The translations under genes were made by a program, and so were the position numbers. Source: Aspergillus flavus (Eukaryota > Ascomycota > Eurotiomycetes > Eurotiales > Aspergillaceae). Taken from it: a DNA stretch of 64,000 nt. Under the pieces are notes generated by a model. It was given only the letters and a program-made list of their open reading frames with translations. It did not search any database and was not told where the DNA came from. Every line of letters begins with the position of its first letter. Positions within the stretch are counted from its first letter, which is position 1. This document shows positions 35,553 through 46,858 of the stretch, one piece after another. The stretch spans positions 620,001 to 684,000 of the forward strand of contig NC_092404.1 of assembly GCF_009017415.1 (NCBI RefSeq). The letters are read 5' to 3'.

Positions 35553-37289
35553 ATGCAAGGGCCAGACATTTATGCCATTGTGGTTGGCAGTATTTTGGCT
35601 GGTCTTCTCCTTATCCGTATCTTGTCCACCATCACCAGCTGGACGAACCTGATCACCGTCTTGGTTTCCCGACATCTAACGCTCCCTCTGGTCGTCAACC
35701 GACATCGATACTGGGGCCCCTGGACACGGGCTACTGCTTTAGTTCACTTATCTTTTATTGCAGTTAATGTCTTTCCTGTCTTCTTTCGTGTGAAGTCCTT
35801 GTCTAGTGCTGGCCACCGCGCAGCAGAACTAGCCCTCATCAACTTGGTTTTCCCTTTATGCGCCAACCACTTGAGCCATCTTGCTGACCTCCTTGGCATC
35901 ACTCTACGCACCTGTCGAAAAATTCATCGGACATGCGGTTGGATGGGCTTTGCCTTGCTGGCATTTCATGTAGTTGCGGCAGTTCAGGAACCAGGGTTTG
36001 GCTTTCCGCTCAATGAATCGAAGAATCTTTGGACTACGATCGTATGTTCCATCGCTGGGAGTGTTTTGATTTCCCTCTGACATTCTGAAGGCAGGTATAT
36101 CACTGGGTCTCCTTGCGATCCTTTCCATACAATGGCTCCGACGGTTTTCCTACGAGATCTTCCTCCGAACGCATCAAGCCCTCGCCGGGCTCTTTGTATA
36201 CGGTACTTGGCGGCATCTACCGGCTGGAAGCCGCCGTTCGCGACCTTATCTGTTGGTCGCCCTCGGGGCCTTCGGTCTCTCCTTCCTTTTACAATTGGTG
36301 ATATTTTTATATCGGAATGGCCTCTGCGCAGGACGCGGCTCTCCCAGGGCTCTAGTTACATTCACTTCGAGGAAAGCCGAAAATGGAGACCGTGTTGCGA
36401 CAGCTACCCATATTCGAGTCCTACTGCCTCGACCTATAAAGGTCGAGGCCGGACAGTACATCAACCTCTGGGTTCCGTCCGTCAGCCTGTGGTCATGGGC
36501 ACAGACGCATCCTTTCACCGTCACCTCCTGGTCCAAAGGAGGCCAAGAAACAATGGAACTCCTCGTTCAGCCACGCCGTGGCTTTTCTGCAGACCTTCTT
36601 CGCTACGCCAACGGGGCGATGGATGGGTCCGTTTCGTTCCTAGCCCTCTTCACCGGTCCTCACGGCACGACCATAGATGCCAGCCACTATGAAAGCGTCC
36701 TGGTAGTGGCCGGTGGTTTCGGTATCGCGGCAGCTATTTCTCATCTGAAAAGACTGATCTACGGATATAACACATATACCTCACTGGTCCGCCGAGTGCA
36801 TCTGGTCTGGCAGGTGGAGTCGATTGATGAGATCGCTGCGGCACGACATCTACTAAACAACCTCCTGGATGATGACATCTTGGATGCGGGCTATGTCTGT
36901 TTACCGACGATTTCCAAGAAGTCTCCTTCGATTCTCCACATCTCCATGTTTGTCAGGAGCGGCCTCGAGCAGAAGAAAGTACCCTTTGGTGAGCACGAAC
37001 GAGCGTGCCTCTACCAAGGCGTGCCCGATTATCAACATATTATTGCGCTTGAGGCATCCGGTGAAGAAATTGAAAGACTATCTAACATCCAGCACAACAT
37101 CCAGGACGACCAAGGCAGGCTGCTAGTGATGGGTAAGGCATTCCTTTCGTCTCTTTTCATATCATAGGCTAAGCTCGGACAGTCTCCACAGCGGCTGAGG
37201 TTCGGGACCAACTTCGAGAAACAATGCGAGGATATCTTCGCGAAGGTGTAAAGCTCGTTGAGTTGGATTACCAACCTAGCCTTGCGTGA
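35553..37289 (+). CDS. Ferric reductase-like transmembrane oxidoreductase (FRE family)
   Basis: Membrane flavocytochrome that would move electrons from NADPH through FAD and heme to an acceptor such as ferric iron. Exons 35553-36041, 36091-37132 and 37183-37289 give 545 aa. Acceptor GAAG at 36090 is used because the CAG five bases on breaks the frame. About six TM segments hold two heme-ligand pairs with 13-residue spacing: H125/H139 and H191/H205. FAD-binding HPFTVTSW and a NADPH-binding VVAGGFGIAAA follow, and the end VSTAAEVRD...VKLVELDYQP is typical of the family. All key residues are present. FRE genes of this type are known accessory cargo of Starship elements. Confidence 0.88.
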
Positions 37290-38001
37290 ATCGAGGTGTG
37301 GAGATTACCACCTTTCGGGCATATATGGTGGGGGATCCAACGAAACTATCCTCTACCGGCTCGTTCCCGAGTCCCGGATGACTCGAAACCGACGGTTCTC
37401 AGGGAATAGGTATAAGGTGAATTTCGATTATCCGACCGGTCGTTCCTGGAGTTAATATTGCAGAAGGAATATGCTGGGGCTATTGATCTGTTACATTGTT
37501 TTAATTTGGACCGGTGGAGGCTGCCAAGGAAAGAGAATCCGGGGAAATAAGATCACTCGCCTCGAACGAGTGGATAAAGTTGGAAGTTTTCTCAAAAGGT
37601 ATTCAAACACCAACAAAAAGGTCGTTGAGAAACCGCCAAAGCTTGGATGATCGTGGGGTAGGAAGGGAGGAAAACAAAAATATGTGGAAAACAAAAAGAA
37701 ATAAAAATACGTGGAAAATAAAAAGAAATAAATAGAACCAATTAAAAGTAAGAGAATATTATATTGAAACAAATAAATGAGAACTGATTTTTTCTAATGG
37801 TTTTTTTTTAATGATCTCCCTCTGATCAACAAACTGACGGCCTTGGCGCGAGCCGGCGGGGGGTAGGTCCCGGTATTCTTAGAGTCTGGATCACGGTCGC
37901 CGAACTTCTTGACGTTAAACCATCGATTCTGCCCTCTTCCTTGACACTCTCTCAAGGAACTAGGCACTCTGAGTTTCTTTCCATTTCCATAGCTCCTATC
38001 C
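37290..38001. other. Intergenic, upstream of paralogue A
   Basis: AT-rich with A and T tracts at 37660-37810, then the promoter of the seven-exon gene. No gene seen. Confidence 0.5.
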
Positions 38002-38009
38002 TATAAAAG
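38002..38009 (+). promoter_or_regulatory. TATA box of paralogue A
   Basis: TATAAAAG 209 bases before the ATG at 38211, followed by a pyrimidine-rich leader. The same TATAAAAG stands 196 bases before the ATG of paralogue B, and a block CCTGCGGCTGGCC just before the ATG (38192-38210) is conserved in both. Confidence 0.7.
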
Positions 38010-38210
38010 CTAGCCATCCGCCGTCTTTCAACAATGTTTCTTCTCCCCCCAATTTACTCCAACCGATCTGGGCTTCCAGTTCCCACTCCTTTTTGTCTTT
38101 GCGACCGTCGAAATCGACTTCCGTCGGTTAATACATCCATATCTGTCTGTCGTTACCTATAAAGTTCCCTCTTTCATTTGCTCTATCGTTTCCTGCGGCT
38201 GGCCGCTAAA

Positions 38211-40433
38211 ATGCTGCTTCTCTCGGTCGGTCTCTATGTAAGTTCGACCTCCTAGCCGTCTTTCAAACGCTGACCGTCCTTCTATCCAAGGTTCCGCGGC
38301 CCGGTGAGATTTACCTAGATGAAGATGCGTGTTCCGACGTGAGTGCCTCATTCTCGACTACGGTATCCATACTCAAGAGAGTCTAGTTGGTCAATCGGCT
38401 GGGCGCAAACCTAAAGCGCCTGGTGTCGCTCAACCTGGAGAATATTATCAGCATCCTGAACCGGGCTCAAATAGGAGGTTATATTCGATGGCATATGCTA
38501 TGGCATGTGCTATTGAACGCAGCAGATGAGCCAGTATCATCGACTTACCGCATTTGCGAGAACACATACATTGTCACTCTCACGACGGTTGATGTGAGTT
38601 CATTTCCCTGTGTCTCTCCAGCCGCTCATCTCGTGTATCTCAGGGACCTGGACTCGGCTCGCTGGACGAGCGGCAACTTTGTGAGGTGAGCAGATATACT
38701 GGTCTTATGCACATCATCGATTCTTACTGTTGTTTAGCTGCTACAAGCTCTTGGGGATGGGTTTAATGAGCTCAGGAAGCTCAGCGTGGACCAAGTCACA
38801 CATGTCCTTGACTGTCTTCGCATTATCGGCATCTTGAAATGTTCTACGGTGGGACCGCCTGTCCTACCACCGCCCAGCACTTCGTCAGTCTCGTCTGGTA
38901 ACTATCCCTCCTGACCCCACATCCGCTCTCACTTCAGTCTCATGATCTATTTTCATATCAGAGCATTATGGCATGGACCCTCCGCGGCCGGCGCCACCTC
39001 AAGTAAAGTCTCTTCCGCCTAATGGGGAACGTTTGCATTCGACGGTCTCACTCTCACATCCTGCTGAGACGTTTGACCTCTTGTCGAGCGAGCTTCAACC
39101 CCTGACTAACGGTCAGCCTGCAACGCCCACGTTCAATAATGCTGAATGCTTCAGCCCCGGGCCTGCGAATGCACTTCCTTGGCCGAATGGCGACGCAATA
39201 TCTTATCTCACCCCCCCTTGCTCCGTCAACTCTCCTTCTGCAGGGCGACCACTCATCTTCCAAAGTGCCAGTGTCAGTCCATTGGGCTACCCATCTATGA
39301 ACACACCACAGTCGATCGGTACCCCTTCTCTTGCCTCTGTAGCATCTCCCATATGTGCGGCTTCCCCTGGAACTGAAGCAGGCTCTATGTTCAGCCCAGT
39401 ACTTTCTCCTTGCCCTTCCAATGCTCTTCAAGCGGCCCGGCCACTCATCCTTCCTGGTTCTTCTGGGGTGAGCTCACCGCACCGCCGAGCCACCGGCACA
39501 CCACGCTCGCCCATGGACCCACACCAGAGAGAGGTAGTGGTGAGGATGCTGCAATCGTGTAGATTCCACGACAGGGATTTGCCCCTCAAGGAGCGCCAGA
39601 TCCACCAAATCCTTAGAGCAGGAGCCGCAATTACCACGCAGGATCCTTCAGAAATGCTAACTCCACTTCTTCGGGCAGGCCCTGCACAGTCGAGCCTGGA
39701 CAGTCTCGGGGTCCCAGAAGAATGGGAAGGGATAAATGGAGCAGTCAATTGTCTCCGGTTGCTTGATGCGGATAGGGACAAGAGGAATTCTTTTACTCTT
39801 AAACCTCTAGCAAGACGCATCATGCAGATATTGCTCTACATCAACTATGAAAAGCTCCGAAAAAGGAGTGACACTGACGTGCTCAACCGTATACTTGATG
39901 CCTACGTTGATGATCCGAATGCGGCGAGAACAGAACAGTCCCGCAAAAATAGGTTCCATTCTTTTCATATACGGCGGGGCAAATGGTGGTGGAGGCTTGC
40001 AGCATCATTAGGTTTCGGCATCCTGTTGATCGCTGCCGAGGACTTGATGAACATCATGTATGTCTGACGAATTTTCATACTAACTTAAGCCTAACCAAGT
40101 GCTAGGAACATCGACACGTTTACTAACGATCAGATGGACGCTTTCATCGCTTTTATCCTGCACTGTTATCCAGGCACTGTCGAACTCTTCCGGTCATTGG
40201 AGCCTGTGGCGATATCCATCTTGAATGGAGAAGTGCCGCCCAGCTTTAGTGAACTTATTTTTAGCGATGACAGTGGGCTTCTCAGTCAGAAGGCATTGTG
40301 GATAGCTCACAATAATGACCAGCAAGCGTTGGCGGCCCAGTGGACGAGCACTCCCTGGGTGGTCGAGAAAAGCAAACTCCTGGCGAACGAGAAACTTGCG
40401 CAGTTCCTTGCCTTTCTGGATGGAGGAGCATAA
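38211..40433 (+). CDS. Seven-exon gene of an unrecognised family, paralogue A
   Basis: Exons 38211-38237, 38291-38338, 38387-38593, 38644-38685, 38738-38897, 38962-40057 and 40106-40433 give 635 aa in one frame. The N-terminal 150 residues contain two copies of a 34-residue helical motif (about 26-59 and 109-142), with L-x5-LG... spacing and an IL/VL...IxGxI end. A serine/proline-rich linker holds YLTPPCSVNSPSAGRP. The C-terminal half has GVPEEWEGINGAVNCLRLL, ARRIMQILLYINYEKL, then RRGKWWWRLAASLGFGILL (probably a membrane or buried helix) and a last helical region. No known domain is recognised. The paralogue at 44364 has the same exon plan. The N-terminal repeats could be a death-fold-like interaction module; that is only inference. 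Confidence 0.75.
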
Positions 40434-41820
40434 CTGCCCTGGGCCTAGGTACGTTCAGCCGTCGCGGTACCTATATCTAGAAGCCAACCTGAAGCGTTGT
40501 CAAGGTTCGTCATTGCCCTTTTCCTAGTACGCTGAGATCAGTGTGACGGCCGATTGCGAAGACTTACGCCCTAGAAGGAGATTGGCGAAGAATAGCTTAT
40601 GGGAATGGCGAGCGTGGTTGTAAAACGCTTCAGCCGTCGGATGGTAGATTCGTATGGAACGTGATTGCCATGTTGATATGGACTTGGGGGTGTCTTCATA
40701 GTTTACGCTCATGGCGCCAAGGGAATGGGTTTAAGTACGAATGTTATTGTGATTTTCAGCATCCCCCTATCATCGCAAATTCCGGTTTCATCTGCAAGGT
40801 TCCTTCCTTTCTTCCTCCTACGGCAGGGTATCTTTGCCTCGGATCACCTTCGCGAGCATAAGACGGGTGGTACCTTCACAGACTTATTGGTTCGTTAAGC
40901 CTCCTGACTATAGGCCTAGATACTATTTAAGCCTTCAGTCGCCATACTCATGCCTTGTCTCTAATGTACCACGACCATGCGGGGTCAGCGCCAGTATCCT
41001 AGGATATTGAAACAGGCGTCGTGAGTGCTACGATGGGGCAACAGTGGCTTTCCCGCGTCCTCTCGCTCATCTTCTAGGTCACAGCTCCGGGCATCGCGCC
41101 CGTCACAGCGCCTACGTGTGTGAGTCATTGTGTAGAGAATAGGTCGTTGGCTTTCCTCCAGACGATGCGGCACCAGCGCCTCAGAAATCCGTGTTGAGGC
41201 AGCTGATCACATTCAATGATGCCATCCTCAATTGGCTCGCAGGAGGTTCTGCGGATGTGGAGCATTCTGCAGTAGTAATGATTGGTCAGGATCATTCTTC
41301 GTCCGCAGTCCTCCGCAGCCCTCGTCTGACAGATGTTGTAGAATGTGTCTCATACATAGATATCTAATACTGCTACCACGTCCGCAAAGCCCTGGCCTGA
41401 GTTACAAGGTCAGGAAGATTGTATCTGCCCGATTGGGCATGCCGGATTCGAATCTTGATGGGGAACAATGACCGCCGATGTGGGTCTGTGGTGCCATTTG
41501 CATTGCTTCCCGCCGCAGCGCTTGCCCATCTACGACCGCAGGATCTCCTCATTAGAATCTGATTACGCAGAGAATATTCTCTGGTTCTTCCTACGTCTCA
41601 GATATGTCTCAACTTTGCCCTCAAGTGCCTTCTGTCGATGGTTTAAAGGGATGCCTCGTCCCCAATTGTGGTCAACCAATTTGATTCTAGCAACAACATC
41701 GTAAGGTCAACCCCACTCTCAGCATACACAATACAAATGCCCTTGAAAGTCAGATATACCACCGAACGCAAAAAAAAGAATTGACACCTGACACCCTTGA
41801 TAAACTACCCAAGAGAGATA
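40434..41820. other. Gene-poor region with a dispersed repeat block
   Basis: No gene is recognised. The block 41163-41290 resembles 34437-34555. Confidence 0.4.
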
Positions 41821-42027
41821 ATGAAGGATATTCCATCTTATGAAAACCCCCTCCGTCCGGAAAAGCCACTATTTAACGATATAAGTCACCGTCGTGGCGG
41901 ATTACATATTGTCGTCTATCTGCCCACCTGGTTATATCTGGGGCTTATTGCAACCCTGGTTTCTCTCGTCCTAATCGGAGCATTTATCCTATGTCGTCTG
42001 CTTGTCTTCCTTATCCCCTTGTCTTAA
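41821..42027 (+). CDS. Possible small membrane protein
   Basis: A 68-residue frame from the ATG at 41821. A polar N-terminus (MKDIPSYENPLRPEKPL) is followed by one long hydrophobic stretch from about residue 35 to the end (WLYLGLIATLVSLVLIGAFI and onward). Such single-TM micro-proteins are hard to tell from chance frames; no relative is known to me. Confidence 0.3.
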   Translation: MKDIPSYENPLRPEKPLFNDISHRRGGLHIVVYLPTWLYLGLIATLVSLVLIGAFILCRLLVFLIPLS

Positions 42028-42578
42028 GATATCCCTGTCATCTGCCTCCCGAGTGCGTTTTCTGGGGGCGTGACCTGGTATCCGGGGGCATTTTCTGGCT
42101 GTGGCGCTTTCCAGGATGGCCAGGCTGGGTCTCAGGTTCTTAACATCCTGATGCATTTCTAACCTTAGCCCAAGAGAGAGGAGGGAATCGGACCCATCAA
42201 TGCACTTTTTAACCCCGGAACGGTCCCGGAACCAAACCAGTAAAGCATTTTTTGATGCTACCAGATCCGTACATCTTGGTGGACTTCTTGGAGCTGGTAA
42301 CAAATATGCATTCCGGTTACAGTGGTACTGCCTTCTTTCTTGAAATGATCTATTTTAAATCGGAAACTGTACAGTAAACCGGCGGGGATAAAGAGAGGGC
42401 AAAGACGAAGAGACGTTAAGTACAAAAGGTTAAAGCAATGACACTTCTATTTCCTGATGAAAAAAAATATCCATGGCTCCTTGGTAAGCTAAGAACCAGC
42501 AGGCACGAGCAGGCACGGATGGTATACTTCGGGTGGTCCCTGTGGGGTTGTCTTGAAGTGCAGGACTCGAGTTCTAAA

Positions 42579-43112
42579 TCAGGGCCGAACCTTGACGATG
42601 AACGTCAATTCCGCCCTGAAAAGCGGGTAGACCCTCGGACACATTTCTATTCTCTGGGCCCATTTTCCGCCGATGGTGTGCAAGCAAATCATCCCTGATT
42701 CAACACTGTTCCTATCCCCAGTGCAGGATGCCGCCCAAGCCTTCCTTCTCTCTCCCACGTTAATTATCACCAGGACCACGAGGATGCCAAGATTGACTCC
42801 CTGATGCACCTGGATCTCGACGCGAGGGGACATTGAAGGTTGCCAAATACCAGAGGGGTACTTGACCCTGCTCTCTACGAAGCCAAAAAAGACAAAGACG
42901 AGAGGGGGTATTGTGCTTTCAACACCGATGACGTATGAACTGGTGGAGCCTGGTAGGGCCAGAACAGTCTGGCCAATATGTTCCGTTTTCGATGGCAGCA
43001 CCAACAGCACTAGGCCTAAAAGGGATGCATAGCGAAGGCAAAGAAGCGAACAATCTCCGTATATTCTCCGAATGACCCTGCTGCAAATCATGCTCGCATG
43101 GATTGAGCGCAT
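42579..43112 (-). CDS. Possible small integral membrane protein
   Basis: Open for 177 residues with three hydrophobic stretches (SLLCLRYASLLGLVLLVLP, PPLVFVFFGFVES, GVNLGILVVLVIINVGE). These would fit a small polytopic membrane protein. The last 50 residues look non-coding and may lie beyond a missed intron. No family recognised. Confidence 0.35.
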   Translation of the reverse strand: MRSIHASMICSRVIRRIYGDCSLLCLRYASLLGLVLLVLPSKTEHIGQTVLALPGSTSSYVIGVESTIPPLVFVFFGFVESRVKYPSGIWQPSMSPRVEIQVHQGVNLGILVVLVIINVGERRKAWAASCTGDRNSVESGMICLHTIGGKWAQRIEMCPRVYPLFRAELTFIVKVRP

Positions 43113-44167
43113 CGCTTATACAGACCGTGGCAATGCAAGATGTCTGCGCGTACGGCCTCAATGTATATAGTGTTCAGACTCCCCAAGTTGTAGTAGAGCC
43201 CCTCACTAACCCCCCGACGGCCAGCTTTCTATTGGCGCCGTCTTTCGCGCACCCCGTTGGCATTGACTCTCCGATTGACGCGTATCTTTCTTTATATGGG
43301 AAGAAGTAGAGCATAACCCCTATAGTAGACACCTGATGGGACGCTTGCTGAATGAACGGCTGCGTTCCTCTTCGTTTACCCTCTCCCACCCTCACCAGCG
43401 GCACCTCCCGGGGCTCCCCACACCCAACCCCAGATGATCGTAAATATCTGAGAAGAGGCTAGCATCTCGAAGTCTAGTCTGCCTTCGTGGACGGGTCTGC
43501 TCAAGTATGCCACCGATAGAGACCAGGAATGTAGCATATCAATACGGGAAATCAAAATCAATGGCTTCCTGGTTTCCTACGCTGACGGGCCTCGAACTGG
43601 TAACGAGAAGCCCGCCATTCTAAATTTAGAAGTCCTGCACCGACCAGCATTTACCCCCAAGTCTTCATCTCACTCCAAATACAGTAGATGCTGGAGTACG
43701 CAAGAGCATGACATATGCCATTGATGATTTTCTCATAACCAATGTGAAACGAACGCTCTAAGTATCGCCACGTTTTCCGCACCTCTTAAGTGCAGAGATA
43801 AAAATGGAGACGACGCTAAGAATAGGGCAAAAGGAAATGGCCCAAAGCGATGAAGCGGAAACGCTCAGAATCTAGCGCCCTAGTTTTCGAGCCAGGAGGC
43901 AGTGTCTGCCTTTCGCTGCTCGCTCTCCGTTCTTATATAAACCCTCTCCTGCAACACGCCTTGATGTATTCGTGCATTCCTTCGCACAAATTGATAAGGA
44001 CAACGGCGTTCGTTCAGTGTCGACAGGTGGGGCGGTGTTGATCCCCCGAATACTGAGGGCCACGGTTTTTGAACACCTTCATTCTGCTCCCAGGAACTCT
44101 GTACCCAGCAACTTTGGACACTTTTGCCCGGTCATCTTTTTTCTGAGGCCCCTTTCGACTCGCTCCC
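43113..44167. other. Intergenic, upstream of paralogue B
   Basis: No gene recognised. A B-box-like GTTCGAGGCC on the minus strand near 43588-43598 was checked as a tRNA and not accepted. Confidence 0.45.
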
Positions 44168-44175
44168 TATAAAAG
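44168..44175 (+). promoter_or_regulatory. TATA box of paralogue B
   Basis: TATAAAAG 196 bases before the ATG at 44364, followed by a pyrimidine-rich leader; matches the arrangement before paralogue A. Confidence 0.7.
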
Positions 44176-44363
44176 CCAGTTATTCTCCCTCTTTCCACGA
44201 TGCTCCTTTTCTACCCCAGGCCTTTTTTTCCGGGCCATTTTCTGTCCTTTCCTGCCCATCGACCGAGCTTTCTCTCCGCTGATAACTCCAACCATCGTCT
44301 CTCGCTACCAAGTGCTCTTCTCTCGATTTGTTCTCCCAATTTCCCTGCGGCTGGCCCGCTAGG

Positions 44364-46545
44364 ATGCTCGTCATCACCCTCGGCCTCAGCGTACGTGCGC
44401 CCCTTTCATCGAACATCGATTACCGTCTGACCCATTGTCTTCAAAGGCCCATCCGACCGACACACTTTACCTCGATGAGGATGGATGTTCAGACGTGCGT
44501 CAAGTAAACCTCCCTCCACAGAGCTGGCGGCTTACACTCCCTAGTTGACCAACCGACTGGGCCGGAGACTGAGGCGGCTCGGATTGCTCGGCGTGGAATA
44601 CATCATTGACCTGTTGAGACTGGCTCAAAGAGGTGGATTTATTCGATGGCATATGGTGAATGTGGATCAGGAGGTGCTATCATCGAATTTCCGGTGCCAG
44701 AACACGTACTACGTGGCGTTCGGCTTCGAGGTAAAACCCCTATCCGTCTTCTCTTTGGCTACTAACATAGGATGACCCAGACACTCGGTTCGAACATATT
44801 AGATAAGGAGAGCTCGCGCGAGGTAAGTCGCTTGGCACGGCTTGAGATATGGACGCTTACATCTGCTAGTTTCTTCGAGATTTGGGCGAAGATCTAGATG
44901 AGCTCCGGAAACTTGAAAGGAATCAGGTAGACTACGTGCTTGATGGGATTTACCAAGTGGGCATGGTGGATTCGGTAACGCCGAGTCAAGTGCCCGTGGA
45001 TCACGCTTCCTTGCCGTCTGGTAGGTTCTCACCTCTCCCTTTCGCTCCGGTCTAACGATGTCTTTCCCATAGTGATCGATAGTGCGAGCCTCCCAGATGC
45101 GATGTCACACTCAGATGCTATCTCCGCGATGGATGGCCTCATGCCATCGGGGCCTTTGAACCCAGGAATGAATGCCGACAACGAATTCGACTGCATTCTG
45201 AATGAATTATGCGATTTCTACGACTCCCAGCCGTGTGTTTCGTCTATAGTAGCGACAAATACGGCCGGAGAGTGGCCAGCTCAGATGGCGGTTTCCTCGG
45301 ATCCTGTCTTCATGGAAGATCAGGCCGATACTACTGTTTTGCCTTTTCTGTCCCTTGGGTCGGAGAATTCTCCAGCAAATCAACAGCTTGCCTCTCTTGA
45401 CCCTGGGAACACACCCCACCTGACGAGTTCTTCCATGGATTATGCGTCAACGCCAGAATCTGCCGCTACTTTGGAGTCAGAAAGCGGTACCTCGCCATAC
45501 TATATGACACCTCCTAGTTCCGTCGACTCCCCTTTCGCCGTCCAACCGATCAATCCTCGACGGCCTTCCAGCGGCAATTCAACACACGCTCACGCTGTCC
45601 ATGTCTGGCGAGAGCATTATATTTCCAGGCAGTTGCAGTGCTGTCAATTCCAGGATAAGAAGAGGAAGAAGGCTTCACCGAGTGATGATAACTGGGTCAC
45701 TCTAAGCAGTAAGAAGATCTCGCACATTATCAGGGCCTGGGACTATATCCTTCCACATGGCTCTTTAGTGTGCATATCGGAGCTCCCAGAAAAGAACGCC
45801 TCTATGTCCATCCGACAAATTCTTGGACTTCCCGAAGTATGGGAGGGAATAGAGGGAGCTGTGAATTACTTTCGGGTGCTTCAATCCGACAAGGACGGCA
45901 TTGCAAAGCTTGGTTCTCTGGCGAGGCGTTTTGCCCAAATATTTCTCTACCTGAACTTCGAGATGCTCTCTATGGACGGCCATGGCACAGTAGTCAACCG
46001 CGTCCTCGACGCCTGCCATGATGAGCCTAATATCACACAACCAAGAGAATCTTGTCGGGACAAATTCTCCACCATACATGTCCGTCGGGGGAAGTGGTGG
46101 TGGAGATTTGCGGCCTGTTTGGGATTTGGTATCCTCCTGGTCGCCGATGACCAGCTAATACGGAGATTGTACGTTTGTCCATTCCGTTATCGAACCCTAA
46201 CTAACCTAAACTTGCAGGAGCAGTGATAGCTTCAAGAACGGACACATTGATGCTTTTATTACCTGTGCCTTTCGGACACGCCCAGGCACTGTCCGTCTTT
46301 TCGAGTCATTAGGACCCGTAGCAATGTCCCTTCTGTGCGGAAATGTCCCAGTCAATATCCGCCAAGAATTGGAGGATAAGGCCACTGGTCTTCTGAGACA
46401 AGATACAATAAACGCTGCTCTCGAAGCAGATCAGCGCCACCTGGCACTTCAAGAAACTTGGAACACCTGGAGGGCGACGGAAACTGACGTTCTCGCGAAC
46501 GAGAGCAAGGCTACGTTTCTTGACACACTACGTTCTTCGGGTTAG
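44364..46545 (+). CDS. Seven-exon gene of an unrecognised family, paralogue B
   Basis: Exons 44364-44390, 44447-44494, 44545-44730, 44781-44822, 44870-45020, 45073-46168 and 46218-46545 give 625 aa. Exons 1, 2, 4, 6 and 7 have exactly the same lengths as in paralogue A (27, 48, 42, 1096, 328 bases) and all intron phases agree. The N-terminus again carries two copies of the 34-residue motif (DLTNRLGRRLRRLGLLGVEY... and EFLRDLGEDLDELRKLERNQ...). The linker has YYMTPPSSVDSPF. The C-terminal half has GLPEVWEGIEGAVNYFRVL and RRGKWWWRFAACLGFGILL. For exon 4 the AG at 44780 is used; an earlier AG gives a stop. Function unknown. Conserved sequence and exon plan suggest that both copies are under selection. 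Confidence 0.77.
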
Positions 46546-46858
46546 GCTGCGAAACTCGCGGTCTACGCCATTTTCTTGTGATCCTGCACTTCATGATACT
46601 GTAGTTCTCTTATCCTTGCTTTGTTAGTGCTACGGACCAGCTGGACTGGTCTTTATTTGCTCCCTCTTCATGTTTGGTGGCATTCACGTTCTGTTGGCAG
46701 TAGCAATGATAGACATTTCACAGACTATTCCTCTTCTTATCCGACTCCGGTACGTACGAATAGAAAGTGCGAGTGGATATCAGGGCAAACCACGCAAGAC
46801 CAATCAGGTCCCCAGGCGACCAAGGGACTTTGCTTAGCAGACGCTGCTGGGGGCAATG
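46546..46858. other. Convergent intergenic region
   Basis: Space between the 3' ends of paralogue B and the pseudokinase gene. No gene seen. Confidence 0.5.

Noticed and set aside
43560..43660. tRNA-like B-box (GTTCGAGGCC on the minus strand) with an anticodon-like stretch
   Set aside because: No paired T stem, acceptor stem or proper D arm can be drawn around it.
44764..44822. Use of the ATAG acceptor at 44770 in paralogue B
   Set aside because: It gives an in-frame stop; the CCAG acceptor at 44780 gives a 42-base exon matching paralogue A.
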